From contig NZ_FXAN01000052.1 in the NCBI RefSeq assembly GCF_900176645.1, forward strand, positions 1-61,975: a DNA stretch of 61,975 nucleotides, given 5' to 3'. The notes beneath the pieces were generated by a model. The model had not been told where the DNA came from and made no database searches. It saw only the letters and a list, made by a program, of their open reading frames with translations. The translations under genes were made by a program, and so were the position numbers. This document shows positions 19,364-27,778 of the stretch, piece by piece. The stretch comes from Burkholderia singularis (GTDB taxonomy: Bacteria > Pseudomonadota > Gammaproteobacteria > Burkholderiales > Burkholderiaceae). Every line of letters starts with the position of its first letter. Within the stretch, counting starts at the first letter, position 1.

Positions 19364-20860
19364 ATGCTTCCGATCCGCCGTTCCCGACCGCTCGCCGCAC
19401 TTGCCGCCCCGCTCGCCGGTGCGGCGCTGCTGGCCGGCTGCACCGTCGGGCCGGACTACCGGCCCGACGCGTCAGCGCTGCCGCCGGCCTATGCGAGCCA
19501 GGACGCGTTGCGCTCGCTGCAAGCGGCGCCGTCCGCGCGTGCGCCGTCGCTCGACGCTTGGTGGCTCGGCTTCAACGATGCGATGCTGACCCGCATTATC
19601 GATCGCGTGCTGGCGCAAAATCTCGATCTCGCCGCCGCCGACGCGCGCATCGCCCAAGCGCGCGCGGCCGCGGCAGAAGCAGGTGCGCTATATCTGCCGC
19701 AACTGACCCTGCAAGGCGAAGCCGCCCGTCAGCGCCAATCGCTCGAAGCGCCGCTCGGCCGAATCGGCAGCGCGCTGCCCGGCTACGAGCGCGGTCAGAC
19801 GCACACCCGGCTCGGCATCGGCGCAAGTTGGGAACTGGATCTCGCGGGCGGCCTGCGCCGCCAGGCCGAAGCCGCCAGCGCCGAAGCGGCTGTGGCCGAC
19901 GCGCTGCACGCCGGCACGCGCGTATCGGTCGCGTCGGATGCGGCCGACGCCTATTTTCGTCTGCGCGGCTTGCAAGCGCGAATCGCGATCGTATCCGCGC
20001 AAATCGACGCGAATGCGCGCCTCGCGGCGCTCGTGCGGGAGCGCGTCACCAACGGCGTGGCGACGCAGCGCGAGCAGGCCGAGGCAAACGCCCGGCTCGC
20101 GCAGACCCGCGCGCTTTTGCCACCGCTGCGCGCGGAGCACGCGCAGCAGATCAACCGGCTCGACATCCTGATGGGCGCGGCGCCCGGCACATCCGCCGCC
20201 GAGTTGGTCGCGCCCGGCGCGGATTTCACGGTGCCCGGCCTGCCCGCCGACATCCGTCCGGACGCGCTACTGCGCCGCCGGCCCGACGTGATCGCCGCCG
20301 AGCGCCGCGTCGCAGCGGCGAATGCGGGCATCGGCGCGGCGCTCGCCGAGTATTACCCGTCGGTTTCGCTATCCGGCATTCTCGGCTTCGAGGCGTTAAA
20401 CGGCCCGCTCTTCAAATCGGCGGCATTCCAGCCCGGCGCACTCGCCGGGCTGCGCTGGCGGCTATTCGATTTCGGCCGCGTGGATTCGGAGGTCGCGCAC
20501 GCAAAGGGCCGCTATGCGGAAGCGCTCGCGCAATATCGCCAATCGGTCTTGCGCGCCGCCGAGGATGTCGAGAATGCGGTGACGACCTGGGCGCAGCTCG
20601 ATGCGCAGCGCAATGAAGTCGCGCATCAGGTCGAAGCCGAATCCGCCGCACAGCGCTCGGCGCGCGAAGCGTATGCGCAAGGGGATGCGAGCCTCGTCGA
20701 AGTACTGATCGAAGACCAGCAACTGCTCGCCGCGCGCGCGGAACTTGCCCGCCTGCAAGCCGATCAGGCGCGTGCGGCCGTTGCGACGTTCCGCGCGCTC
20801 GGCGGCGGCTGGGAAGCCCCCGGCACCGCTGCGCCGCCCGCCGTCGCATCCGCGCGCTGA
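19364..20860 (+). CDS. NodT/OprM-family outer membrane efflux lipoprotein
   Basis: The 498-residue protein is a TolC-like channel of the RND/MFS outer membrane factor family. It starts with a lipoprotein signal ending LLAGC (Cys26) and continues CTVGPDYRPD, the hallmark of this family. Two OEP repeats with long coiled helices follow (DRVLAQNLDLAAADARIAQA; EYYPSVSLSGILGF). The gene is 14 bases after emrB and completes the pump. The C-terminus is Ala/Pro-rich. Confidence 0.92.
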   Translation: MLPIRRSRPLAALAAPLAGAALLAGCTVGPDYRPDASALPPAYASQDALRSLQAAPSARAPSLDAWWLGFNDAMLTRIIDRVLAQNLDLAAADARIAQARAAAAEAGALYLPQLTLQGEAARQRQSLEAPLGRIGSALPGYERGQTHTRLGIGASWELDLAGGLRRQAEAASAEAAVADALHAGTRVSVASDAADAYFRLRGLQARIAIVSAQIDANARLAALVRERVTNGVATQREQAEANARLAQTRALLPPLRAEHAQQINRLDILMGAAPGTSAAELVAPGADFTVPGLPADIRPDALLRRRPDVIAAERRVAAANAGIGAALAEYYPSVSLSGILGFEALNGPLFKSAAFQPGALAGLRWRLFDFGRVDSEVAHAKGRYAEALAQYRQSVLRAAEDVENAVTTWAQLDAQRNEVAHQVEAESAAQRSAREAYAQGDASLVEVLIEDQQLLAARAELARLQADQARAAVATFRALGGGWEAPGTAAPPAVASAR

Positions 20861-20881
20861 GCAACGGTGTCAAGCAAACCG

Positions 20882-20900
20882 ATGATGAGCGTCATATAAT
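20882..20900 (+). promoter_or_regulatory. tetR promoter -10 with overlapping operator
   Basis: A consensus TATAAT at 20895-20900 directly abuts the imperfect palindrome ATGATGAGCGTCAT at 20882-20895, which matches the pump-promoter palindrome in 12 of 14 positions. This layout fits autoregulation by the TetR protein encoded 30 bases downstream. Confidence 0.65.
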
Positions 20901-20930
20901 CGATTCATTCTCTCTTCATAGTGTGATTCG

Positions 20931-21503
20931 ATGCGATACACTCTCGACCACAAAGCGAAGACTCGCGAGCGGATCGAAGCGGTCGCGTCCGCCCGATTCC
21001 GTTGCGAAGGCATCGACGCAGTGGGCGTCGCGAGCCTGATGGACAGCGCGGGCCTCACTCATGGCGGCTTCTACGCCCATTTCGAATCGAAGGATGCGCT
21101 CGTCGCGGCAGCCATTGCCGCCGGCTTCACGCAAACGACCGCGCGGCTGCATGCCGGCATCGTTCGTCACCCGTCGCAGCCGAAACCCGTCGCGTTCGCG
21201 AAAGCGTATCTGAACGAGCGCCACCGCGACGAACCTGGCGCCGGTTGCGTCGCAGCGGCGCTTGCCGCGGAAATCAGCCGGCGCGACGATACGGTCCGCC
21301 ACGTGTTTACCGACCAGCTTGAAACGCTCATCGCATGTGCAACGCCCGAATCGGGCACACCAGCCGAGCGCCGCGATGCCGCGCTCGCAGCCGTCGCGCT
21401 CGCGGTCGGCTCGCTCATGCTGTCGCGCGCGGTGGACGATCCCACGCTATCGAAGCAATTGCTGACCGCCGGCGTCAAGGCCGTGGAGCAACTGACCGAC
21501 TGA
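20931..21503 (+). CDS. TetR-family repressor of the efflux operon
   Basis: A 190-residue regulator with an N-terminal TetR helix-turn-helix (TRERIEAVASARFRCEGIDA, then VASLMDSAGLTHGGFYAHF) and a helical ligand domain with GCVAAALAAEI. It sits directly after the pump genes on the same strand but has its own promoter. The shared palindrome suggests it represses itself and the pump and is released by a pump substrate. The family call is firm; the regulon is inference. Confidence 0.88.
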   Translation: MRYTLDHKAKTRERIEAVASARFRCEGIDAVGVASLMDSAGLTHGGFYAHFESKDALVAAAIAAGFTQTTARLHAGIVRHPSQPKPVAFAKAYLNERHRDEPGAGCVAAALAAEISRRDDTVRHVFTDQLETLIACATPESGTPAERRDAALAAVALAVGSLMLSRAVDDPTLSKQLLTAGVKAVEQLTD

Positions 21504-21724
21504 CGCGCCGCAGCCCCCTGGCCCGCCGAGTCGCAGGCAAACCGCCGGGGCAGCCGTCCGGCCGGCCAATCGGCCTTCGTCGGCCGGGCAGCGCGCCGGC
21601 TGCAAGCGCGACGCATCCGCCCCCGTCAAGAAAGCGAAAGCACATCCGTAGCGCCGCCCTCGACGCGAAAGCTACAAAAGCGCCAGCGCCCACCAAAAGG
21701 CCGGCGCCCTGGCGCACCAACCGG

Positions 21725-22438
21725 TCAAGCGCCGCCCGGCGCCCGCGTATAGACAGCCGGATCAGCCGACAGCCCGGCCTTCGCGTCGCGCGACAACGCA
21801 TCGACGAGCACCTCGTCGCGCCCGGCCTCGAGCGCTTCGAGCGTCTGCCGAACGACGTCCTCCGGGCGATTCTTCGGCATCCCTTGCGCGTTCGACGCCA
21901 TGTCGGTATCGATATAAGCGGAATGCAATGCGACGACCTGCGTCTGTTGCGCGCGCAATTCGTTGCGAATCACGTTCGTCGCCGACCACGCCGCTGCCTT
22001 CGAAATACTGTAGCCGCCCGTATTGGGCAACCCGAGCCAAGCGAGCACCGACAGCACGTTGACGATCGCCCCGCCGCCGTTATCCCGTAATATCGGCGCG
22101 AACGCGCGGGCGAGCGCCAGCGTTCCGAAGAAATTGGTATCGAGTTGCTCGCGCAGCGCGACATCGCCGCTATCGGCAAGAAGCGGGCCCGGGCGGAAAA
22201 TACCGGCGTTATTGATCAGCAGATTGACGTCGCGAAGTTCGCGCGCGGCCGCGGCGATATCGTCGGCATCCGTGATGTCGAGCTTGACCGGCTGCACGCC
22301 AGGCGTCGTCACCTGAGCCGGATTGCGCGCCGCCGCATAAATTTTCTTCGCGCCCGCTGCCTGCAATCCTTCGACGAACGCCCGCCCCAACCCGCGGTTC
22401 GAACCCGTTACCAATACGACAGAGTTTTGTAGTTTCAT
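21725..22438 (-). CDS. Short-chain dehydrogenase/reductase
   Basis: A 237-residue SDR with the cofactor loop TGSNRGLGRAF, LLINNAGIF, a catalytic Ser in NVLSVLAWLG and YSISK. ATG 22438 is chosen because the family begins MKLQNSVVLVTGS; the open frame continues upstream to 22636 without homology. It is divergent from the MarR regulator at 22724 and the 285-base gap carries that regulator's probable operator. The substrate is unknown. Confidence 0.88.
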   Translation of the reverse strand: MKLQNSVVLVTGSNRGLGRAFVEGLQAAGAKKIYAAARNPAQVTTPGVQPVKLDITDADDIAAAARELRDVNLLINNAGIFRPGPLLADSGDVALREQLDTNFFGTLALARAFAPILRDNGGGAIVNVLSVLAWLGLPNTGGYSISKAAAWSATNVIRNELRAQQTQVVALHSAYIDTDMASNAQGMPKNRPEDVVRQTLEALEAGRDEVLVDALSRDAKAGLSADPAVYTRAPGGA

Positions 22439-22662
22439 CGGTTCATCTCGCTGACAAAAATAAGGACCCGCGCAACCTGCTCCGATCCACGCGGCAGACC
22501 GAGCCGGCCGCTCCTTCAAACCTGCGCCGCACGCATCGGTGGGAGGTCCGGCATCGCACGGCTGGAGATCTCGCCCAACCCACGCAATCCCGGTTGGCAC
22601 GATGCGCGCCGAAGCGTCGATCGACGGCTTCGACAAGTTATGTAAGCGGCCGTCGTCAATTC

Positions 22663-22694
22663 ATGCATATGCATTCCGCGCAATAGAATATAGT
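22663..22694 (+). promoter_or_regulatory. MarR operator and -10 box in the SDR-marR gap
   Basis: A perfect 12-bp palindrome ATGCATATGCAT at 22663-22674 lies about one spacer length before a TATAGT (22689-22694), roughly where the -35 box would be. An 11-of-12 copy occurs in front of the thiolase gene. This is the expected arrangement for a self-regulating MarR protein controlling its neighbours. Confidence 0.6.
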
Positions 22695-22723
22695 ATGGAC
22701 TGCTTACCCTGAAGGACGCTAGC

Positions 22724-23155
22724 ATGAGCGACGCCCCAATGAGACTTGCTTGCCACTGCGGCACATTACGCCAAGCCACGCGTGCGATCACATCGTTGTA
22801 CGATGCGCACCTCGCGAAGCACGGGATACGCGTCACGCAATTCACGATCCTCGCCTCACTCTATAGCCGCGAAGCAATGCCGACGGGGGAGATCGCGACG
22901 CGCCTGCTGCTCGATCAAACCACGCTGAGCCGCACGCTCGCCACGCTGCAATCCCGGCAGCTCGTGCGCGTCGAGCCGGGCGATGATCAACGCATGCGCC
23001 TCTGGAGTCTGACGCCCAAAGGCGCTGCATTGCTGAAAGCGTCGCGCGCCGATTGGGAACTGGCCCAAAATGAGGTATACCGCCGCATCGGCAAACGCAA
23101 CATGCAGGCACTCGACGCCGAGATTTACGCACTCGCCGAAGCACTGGCGAACTAA
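22724..23155 (+). CDS. MarR-family transcriptional regulator
   Basis: A 143-residue winged-helix regulator. CHCGTLRQATRAITSLYDAH at the start is typical of a MarR subgroup, followed by the DNA-binding helices (MPTGEIATRLLLDQTTLSRT) and the wing (EPGDDQRMRLWSLTPKG). The N-terminal Cys10 and Cys12 could be redox-sensing, as in some MarR proteins, but this is only a suggestion. A clear GAAGGA precedes the ATG. It lies between a divergent SDR and a downstream thiolase, its likely targets. Confidence 0.9.
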   Translation: MSDAPMRLACHCGTLRQATRAITSLYDAHLAKHGIRVTQFTILASLYSREAMPTGEIATRLLLDQTTLSRTLATLQSRQLVRVEPGDDQRMRLWSLTPKGAALLKASRADWELAQNEVYRRIGKRNMQALDAEIYALAEALAN

Positions 23156-23232
23156 GCCTCACCGCCCGAGCAGCCGCCCGCCGACAGCAGCCGGCTGCCG
23201 CTGCTTTGCACCGCCGGCGTCTCGGCCCATAA

Positions 23233-23247
23233 TATATGCATATACAT
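23233..23247 (+). promoter_or_regulatory. Second MarR-type operator, upstream of thiolase
   Basis: TATATGCATATA (23233-23244) is a perfect palindrome, and the overlapping ATGCATATACAT (23236-23247) matches the operator before marR in 11 of 12 bases. It is 41 bases before the thiolase start in an AT-rich patch that would hold its promoter. Confidence 0.6.
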
Positions 23248-23287
23248 TTAAATACCACGCCGTTTTTTCCCTCGCATGGAGCACATT

Positions 23288-24469
23288 ATGTCTACCGATC
23301 CGATCGTGATTCTTTCCGCGGCCCGCACGCCTGTCGGTCGCTATCTGGGCAATCTGTCTTCGAAGAGCGCGCCTGAACTCGGCTCGACGGCGATTCGCGC
23401 CGCCCTCGAGCGTGCGTCGGTCGATCCATCCAGCATCGACGAAGCGTATGTCGGCTGCGTGCTGTCCGCCGGACTCGGCCAAGCGCCTGCGCGACAAGCG
23501 GTGCTCGGCGCGGGGCTGCCGCGCTCGGTGCCTGCCGTGACGATCAACAAGGTGTGCGGCTCTGGCATGCAGGCGATCCGCTATGCGTATGACGCGCTAT
23601 CGAACGGCAGCGCGGAACTCGTCGTCGCGGGCGGGATGGAAAGCATGTCGAACGCGCCCTATTTGGCGTTGAAGGCGCGCACCGGCTACCGTTCGGGTCA
23701 TGCGACGTTCTACGACCACGCGGCGCTCGACGGCCTCGAGGATGCGTATGAGCACCGCGCGATGGGCGAGTTTGGCGAGCAATGCGCGGCGCATTACGAG
23801 TTTTCGCGCGCTGCCCAGGACGCCTATGCAACCGAATCGCTGCAATGGGCGCAACGCGCGCAAAGCGAAGGCCGCTTCGACTGGGAAATCGCCCCTGTCG
23901 ACGTGACGACCAAGCAGGGTGCCGTGTCGATCGCCGCGGACGAGCAGCCGCAAACGGTCGACGCCGCGAAGATCCCGAAGCTCAAGCCGTCGTTCAGCGC
24001 TGACGGCACGATCACGCCGGCCAGCTCCAGCCCGCTGTCGGACGGCGCGGCCGCCGTCGTGCTGACGCGCGAATCCGTCGCGAAACGGCTCGGCAAGCAG
24101 CCGATCGCCGTCATCCACGCGCACAGCGTCCATGCCCAGGACCCGGAATGGTTTACGACCGCGCCTATCGGCGCGCTGAAGAAGCTATTCGCGCGCACCG
24201 GCTGGCATCCGCGCGACGTCGACTACTACGAAATCAACGAAGCGTTCGCAGTCGTGCCGATGGCGGTGATGCGCGAATTCGACGTCGCCCGCGAACGCGT
24301 AAACGCGCATGGCGGCGCGTGCGCGATCGGCCACCCGATCGGCGCATCGGGCGCGCGGATCGTCGTCACGCTGCTCGGCGTTCTGCGCGCGAACGGCGCA
24401 AAGCGCGGCGTCGCAGGCATCTGCATTGGCGGCGGCGAAGCCACGGCGCTCGCCATCGAGCTGGTATAA
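23288..24469 (+). CDS. Acetyl-CoA acetyltransferase (thiolase)
   Basis: The 393-residue enzyme is a thiolase of the degradative/biosynthetic acetoacetyl-CoA type. The acylated Cys90 is in NKVCGSGM, NEAFA and GHPIGASGARI carry the catalytic Asn/His, and the second Cys is in GICIGGGEA. ATG 23288 is chosen over 23276 because GGAG lies 6 bases upstream. It follows marR and its promoter region carries the shared MarR-type palindrome. It is about as long as and clearly paralogous to the thiolase at 30409. Chain-length preference cannot be read from sequence. Confidence 0.92.
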   Translation: MSTDPIVILSAARTPVGRYLGNLSSKSAPELGSTAIRAALERASVDPSSIDEAYVGCVLSAGLGQAPARQAVLGAGLPRSVPAVTINKVCGSGMQAIRYAYDALSNGSAELVVAGGMESMSNAPYLALKARTGYRSGHATFYDHAALDGLEDAYEHRAMGEFGEQCAAHYEFSRAAQDAYATESLQWAQRAQSEGRFDWEIAPVDVTTKQGAVSIAADEQPQTVDAAKIPKLKPSFSADGTITPASSSPLSDGAAAVVLTRESVAKRLGKQPIAVIHAHSVHAQDPEWFTTAPIGALKKLFARTGWHPRDVDYYEINEAFAVVPMAVMREFDVARERVNAHGGACAIGHPIGASGARIVVTLLGVLRANGAKRGVAGICIGGGEATALAIELV

Positions 24470-24503
24470 CCGGCAAAGCACCGCTACCTCGAAAATACGC
24501 GAC

Positions 24504-24528
24504 GCAACGGCGGCGATTTCGCCGTTGC
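24504..24528 (+). terminator. Hairpin after the thiolase gene
   Basis: GCAACGGCG (24504-24512) pairs perfectly with CGCCGTTGC (24520-24528) across a 7-base loop, 35 bases after the stop. No T-run follows, so termination is only probable. Confidence 0.4.
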
Positions 24529-24654
24529 GGCATCGATGCGTTCCGTCGCCGATTAACGGCCGGCGCATATTGAAGGTATGCTATCCCGCTGGCATCGGAC
24601 CGCGCGCGATACTTGCGCGCGCGGCCACCAGAATCATGTCATCCGGGAGATCTC

Positions 24655-26250
24655 ATGCGCTTCATGCTGTTCGCCGCGGCGCTCGCCGCCGTCACCGCCG
24701 CCGCCCCTGCCGTTGTCGCAGCGAAACCGTTGACGGTCTGCACGGAATCCAGCCCCGACGGGTTCGATGTCGTTCAATACAATTCGCTCGTCACCACCAA
24801 TGCGTCAGCGGACGTGATTTTCAACACACTGGTTTCGTATGACGAAGCCACGAAGAAGGTGGTGCCCGCGCTCGCCACTCAGTGGGACGTCAGCGCCGAC
24901 GGCCTGGCTTATACGTTCCACTTGCGCCCGAATGTCGCGTTTCAAACGACCGATTATTTCAAGCCCATCCGGGCGCTATCGGCTGACGACGTCGTGTTCA
25001 CGTTCAGCCGGATGCTCGACGATGCGAATCCGTGGCACAAGGTCGCGGGCGCGAGCGGCTTTCCGCATGCGCAGTCGATGGGGCTTGCGAAGCTCGTGAA
25101 AGCCGTGACGAAGGTCGACGATTCGACCGTGAAATTCGAACTCAACGAACCGAACGCCACGTTTCTGTCGATTCTGACGATGGGTTTTGCGTCGATCTAT
25201 TCGGCCGAATACGCGGACCAATTGCTGAAGGCGGGCAAGCAAGCCGATCTGAACGCGAAACCGGTCGGCACCGGCCCATTTGTGCTGAAAAGCTATACGA
25301 AGGACGCGGTGATCCGTTACGACGCGAATCCGTCGTACTGGGGGCAGAAACCGAAAAGCGAACGCCTGATCTATGCGATCACCCCGGACCCGACCGTGCG
25401 CGCGCAAAAAGTGAAGGCGGGCGAATGCCAGATCGCGCTGTCGCCGAAACCGCAGGACGTTGCGGCGGCGAAGGGCGACAAGGCGCTCGCGGTCGCCGAG
25501 ACCCCCGCGTTCATGACGGCGTTCGTCGCGCTCAACACGCAGAAAAAACCGCTCGACAACGCGAAGGTGCGCGAGGCGCTGAATCTCGCGTTCGACCGCG
25601 CGACCTACCTGAAGGTGGTATTCGACAACACCGCGACGCCCGCGACCAACCCGTACCCGCCGAACACCTGGAGCTATGCGAAATCGATCGCGCCGTATCC
25701 GCACGATCCGGCCAAGGCGAAGCAATTGCTCGCGGCGGCGGGATTGCCGAACGGTTTTTCGACGACGATCTGGGTGCGCCCGACAGGCAGCGTGCTGAAC
25801 CCGAATCCGAAAGCGGGCGCGGAATTGCTACAGGCCGATCTGGCGAAGATCGGCGTGAAGGCCGACGTGAAGGTAGTCGAATGGGGCGAATTGATCAAAC
25901 AGGCGAAGCTCGGCCAGCACGATCTGCTCTTCATGGGCTTTGCCGGCGATAACGGCGATCCGGACAACATCCTCACGCCGCAATTCAGTTGCAATTCGGT
26001 GAAGTCGGGGCTCAATTTCGCCCGCTACTGCGATCCGAAGCTCGACAAGCTGATCACCGACGGCAAGGCCACCGCCGATCAAGGCAAGCGTGCGAAGTTG
26101 TATGAAGCCGCACAGAAGATCATTCACGACGAGGCGCTGTGGATTCCGCTCGGCTATCCGAGCGCCGCGGCCATCACGCGCGCAAACGTCACCGGCTATC
26201 GCGTGAGCCCGTTCGGGCGGCAGCATTTCGATACGGTATCGGTGCCGTAA
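24655..26250 (+). CDS. Periplasmic dipeptide/oligopeptide-binding protein (DppA-like), orphan
   Basis: The 531-residue protein is a family 5 extracellular solute-binding protein. A signal peptide ending AVVAA precedes KPLTVCTESSPDGFDVVQYN, a DppA-like mature start; ALSADDVVFTFSRMLD and PVGTGPFVLKSY are characteristic. ATG 24655 has GGGAGA upstream. It should deliver dipeptides, or haem as some DppA do, to an ABC permease, but no permease or ATPase gene is adjacent, so partners must be elsewhere. Confidence 0.9.
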   Translation: MRFMLFAAALAAVTAAAPAVVAAKPLTVCTESSPDGFDVVQYNSLVTTNASADVIFNTLVSYDEATKKVVPALATQWDVSADGLAYTFHLRPNVAFQTTDYFKPIRALSADDVVFTFSRMLDDANPWHKVAGASGFPHAQSMGLAKLVKAVTKVDDSTVKFELNEPNATFLSILTMGFASIYSAEYADQLLKAGKQADLNAKPVGTGPFVLKSYTKDAVIRYDANPSYWGQKPKSERLIYAITPDPTVRAQKVKAGECQIALSPKPQDVAAAKGDKALAVAETPAFMTAFVALNTQKKPLDNAKVREALNLAFDRATYLKVVFDNTATPATNPYPPNTWSYAKSIAPYPHDPAKAKQLLAAAGLPNGFSTTIWVRPTGSVLNPNPKAGAELLQADLAKIGVKADVKVVEWGELIKQAKLGQHDLLFMGFAGDNGDPDNILTPQFSCNSVKSGLNFARYCDPKLDKLITDGKATADQGKRAKLYEAAQKIIHDEALWIPLGYPSAAAITRANVTGYRVSPFGRQHFDTVSVP

Positions 26251-26271
26251 CGCCCGGCGGACGCTCGACGC

Positions 26272-26289
26272 GGGCGGCCGATGCCGCCC
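26272..26289. terminator. Hairpin between convergent genes
   Basis: GGGCGGC and GCCGCCC form a perfect 7-bp stem with a CGAT loop between the ends of the binding-protein gene and the converging metallo-hydrolase gene. Without a T-run it is a candidate only. Confidence 0.35.
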
Positions 26290-26329
26290 ACTACGCCGCA
26301 CCTCGCCGTCGGCCGTCTGCCGCGTCGCG

Positions 26330-27418
26330 CTACGCCGCCTCGCGCGCAGTGGCCGCATAGCGGATCACGCCATCCTGCCCCGTCTCGCGCGTCAACTCGC
26401 CCGCCAGCCACAGCAAATTCAGATGCGCGATCACCTCGCCGAGCGCGAAAGTCATCTGATGAACGTCGAGCGCGCGCCGGAACATGATCGGCACGATATC
26501 GGCCGCGCTCATCAGCCGCGCGGCGCACGCATCGCGCACTTCCGCGAGCCGCGCGTCGTGATGCACGCGCAGTTGCGCGATCCGTGTATGCAGCCCGCGA
26601 AACGGCTTGCCGTGCGACGGCAACGTGAGCGTATCGGCGGCCATCGTCTCGTAACGGCCGAGTGATTCCAGATACAGCGCGAGCGGATTGCCCTCCGGCT
26701 CGAGATCGAACACCGACACGTTCGTCGAGATCCGCGGCAACACCATGTCGCCGGAAATCAGCACGCCGGCCGCCGCGCAGTGAAGCGCGCAATGCTCTGG
26801 AGAATGGCCGAACCCGGTGACGACCTGCCATTGGCGGCCGCTGATCGCAACGACATCGCCGTCGCGCAGCCGCCGGTAGCGCGACGGCACGGCCGGCACG
26901 AGATCCGAATAATAGTTGCTGCGCTTTCTGAGCTTGTCGAGCGTATCGGCGTGCGCCACGCCGTTGCGCGCGAAATGCTCGGCCGCGCCTTCGCCGCCAG
27001 CGTTCGAGCCATTGCCGGCCGCCATCAGGCTGCCGAACAGATATTCGCCCGCCGTCATCCACAGCCGCACGTTCCAGCGCGCACGCTCGCCGCCGTTGCA
27101 CAGCCAGTTCGCAAGCCCGAAATGGTCGGGATGGCAGTGCGTGACGATCACGCGCAGCACGGGCAAGCCGTCCAGATGCGTATCGAAGATCCGCTCCCAA
27201 TGCGCCCGGATTTCAGCCGACGCGATTCCGCAATCGACGACCGTCCAGCCCGCCTGCCCGTCGATTTCATCGCGCAGCAGCCACAGATTGATGTGATCGA
27301 GCGCGAACGGCAACGGCATGCGCAGCCAGCGCACCCCCGGCGCGACTTCGACGAAGCCGCCCGGCTCCGGCAGCCTGTCGGCGAACGGGTAATCGAGTTG
27401 GTTTTCCAGTGCATTCAT
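26330..27418 (-). CDS. Metallo-beta-lactamase-fold hydrolase
   Basis: The 362-residue enzyme has the metal motif THCHPDHFG (HxHxDH type), a second His in GFGHSPEH, the metal-bridging Asp in ISGDMVLP and the final His in LPSHGKPF, plus a C-terminal helical extension. This resembles the glyoxalase II/LACTB2-like branch. No signal peptide is evident, so it is probably cytoplasmic. ATG 27418 is preferred on homology (MNALENQLDYPFADRLPEPG); the ribosome binding site is weak and a further ATG is at 27496. Substrate unknown, perhaps an acyl thioester or lactone. Confidence 0.85.
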   Translation of the reverse strand: MNALENQLDYPFADRLPEPGGFVEVAPGVRWLRMPLPFALDHINLWLLRDEIDGQAGWTVVDCGIASAEIRAHWERIFDTHLDGLPVLRVIVTHCHPDHFGLANWLCNGGERARWNVRLWMTAGEYLFGSLMAAGNGSNAGGEGAAEHFARNGVAHADTLDKLRKRSNYYSDLVPAVPSRYRRLRDGDVVAISGRQWQVVTGFGHSPEHCALHCAAAGVLISGDMVLPRISTNVSVFDLEPEGNPLALYLESLGRYETMAADTLTLPSHGKPFRGLHTRIAQLRVHHDARLAEVRDACAARLMSAADIVPIMFRRALDVHQMTFALGEVIAHLNLLWLAGELTRETGQDGVIRYAATAREAA

Positions 27419-27778
27419 CGGGGGCGTCTCTTGAGTCTCTTCGTGTTGTCGTCGGGGCGGGCCGCTGACCGCGCCGGAATCGATTCTATCGCTCATCCGT
27501 GCGGACGGGGCTGGCGACGCGGTGCCGCGCATGCATTTCGCCGGCTTCGGACCGGCTTCGGACCGGCTTTGAACCAGCTTCGGACCTGCTTAGCATCCCC
27601 AAAAAATTCCGCCACGATCCCGTGCGTAGCCAGAACGTTGCGTGAAATTCGCCGAAACGCAGGCCCGCCGCGCCGCACTGCCGGCGCGCGAGCCGCACCG
27701 ATTCGCCGCCGCACCGGATGAAGCACCCGCGGCGGGCGCTAAAATGGCGTGAGCTTCCCGTCAGTGAGCCCGCGCACG
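27419..27778. other. Divergent promoter region between hydrolase and aceK
   Basis: No gene is seen. The region holds an 11-bp tandem repeat (described separately) and a TAAAAT at 27740-27745 close to the aceK start that could be a -10 box. Confidence 0.45.
27541..27595. repeat. Degenerating 11-bp tandem repeat upstream of aceK
   Basis: Five consecutive 11-base units occur: the first two are identical (CCGGCTTCGGA), the third reads CCGGCTTTGAA, the fourth CCAGCTTCGGA and the fifth CCTGCTTAGCA. The period matches roughly one DNA helical turn. Confidence 0.8.
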
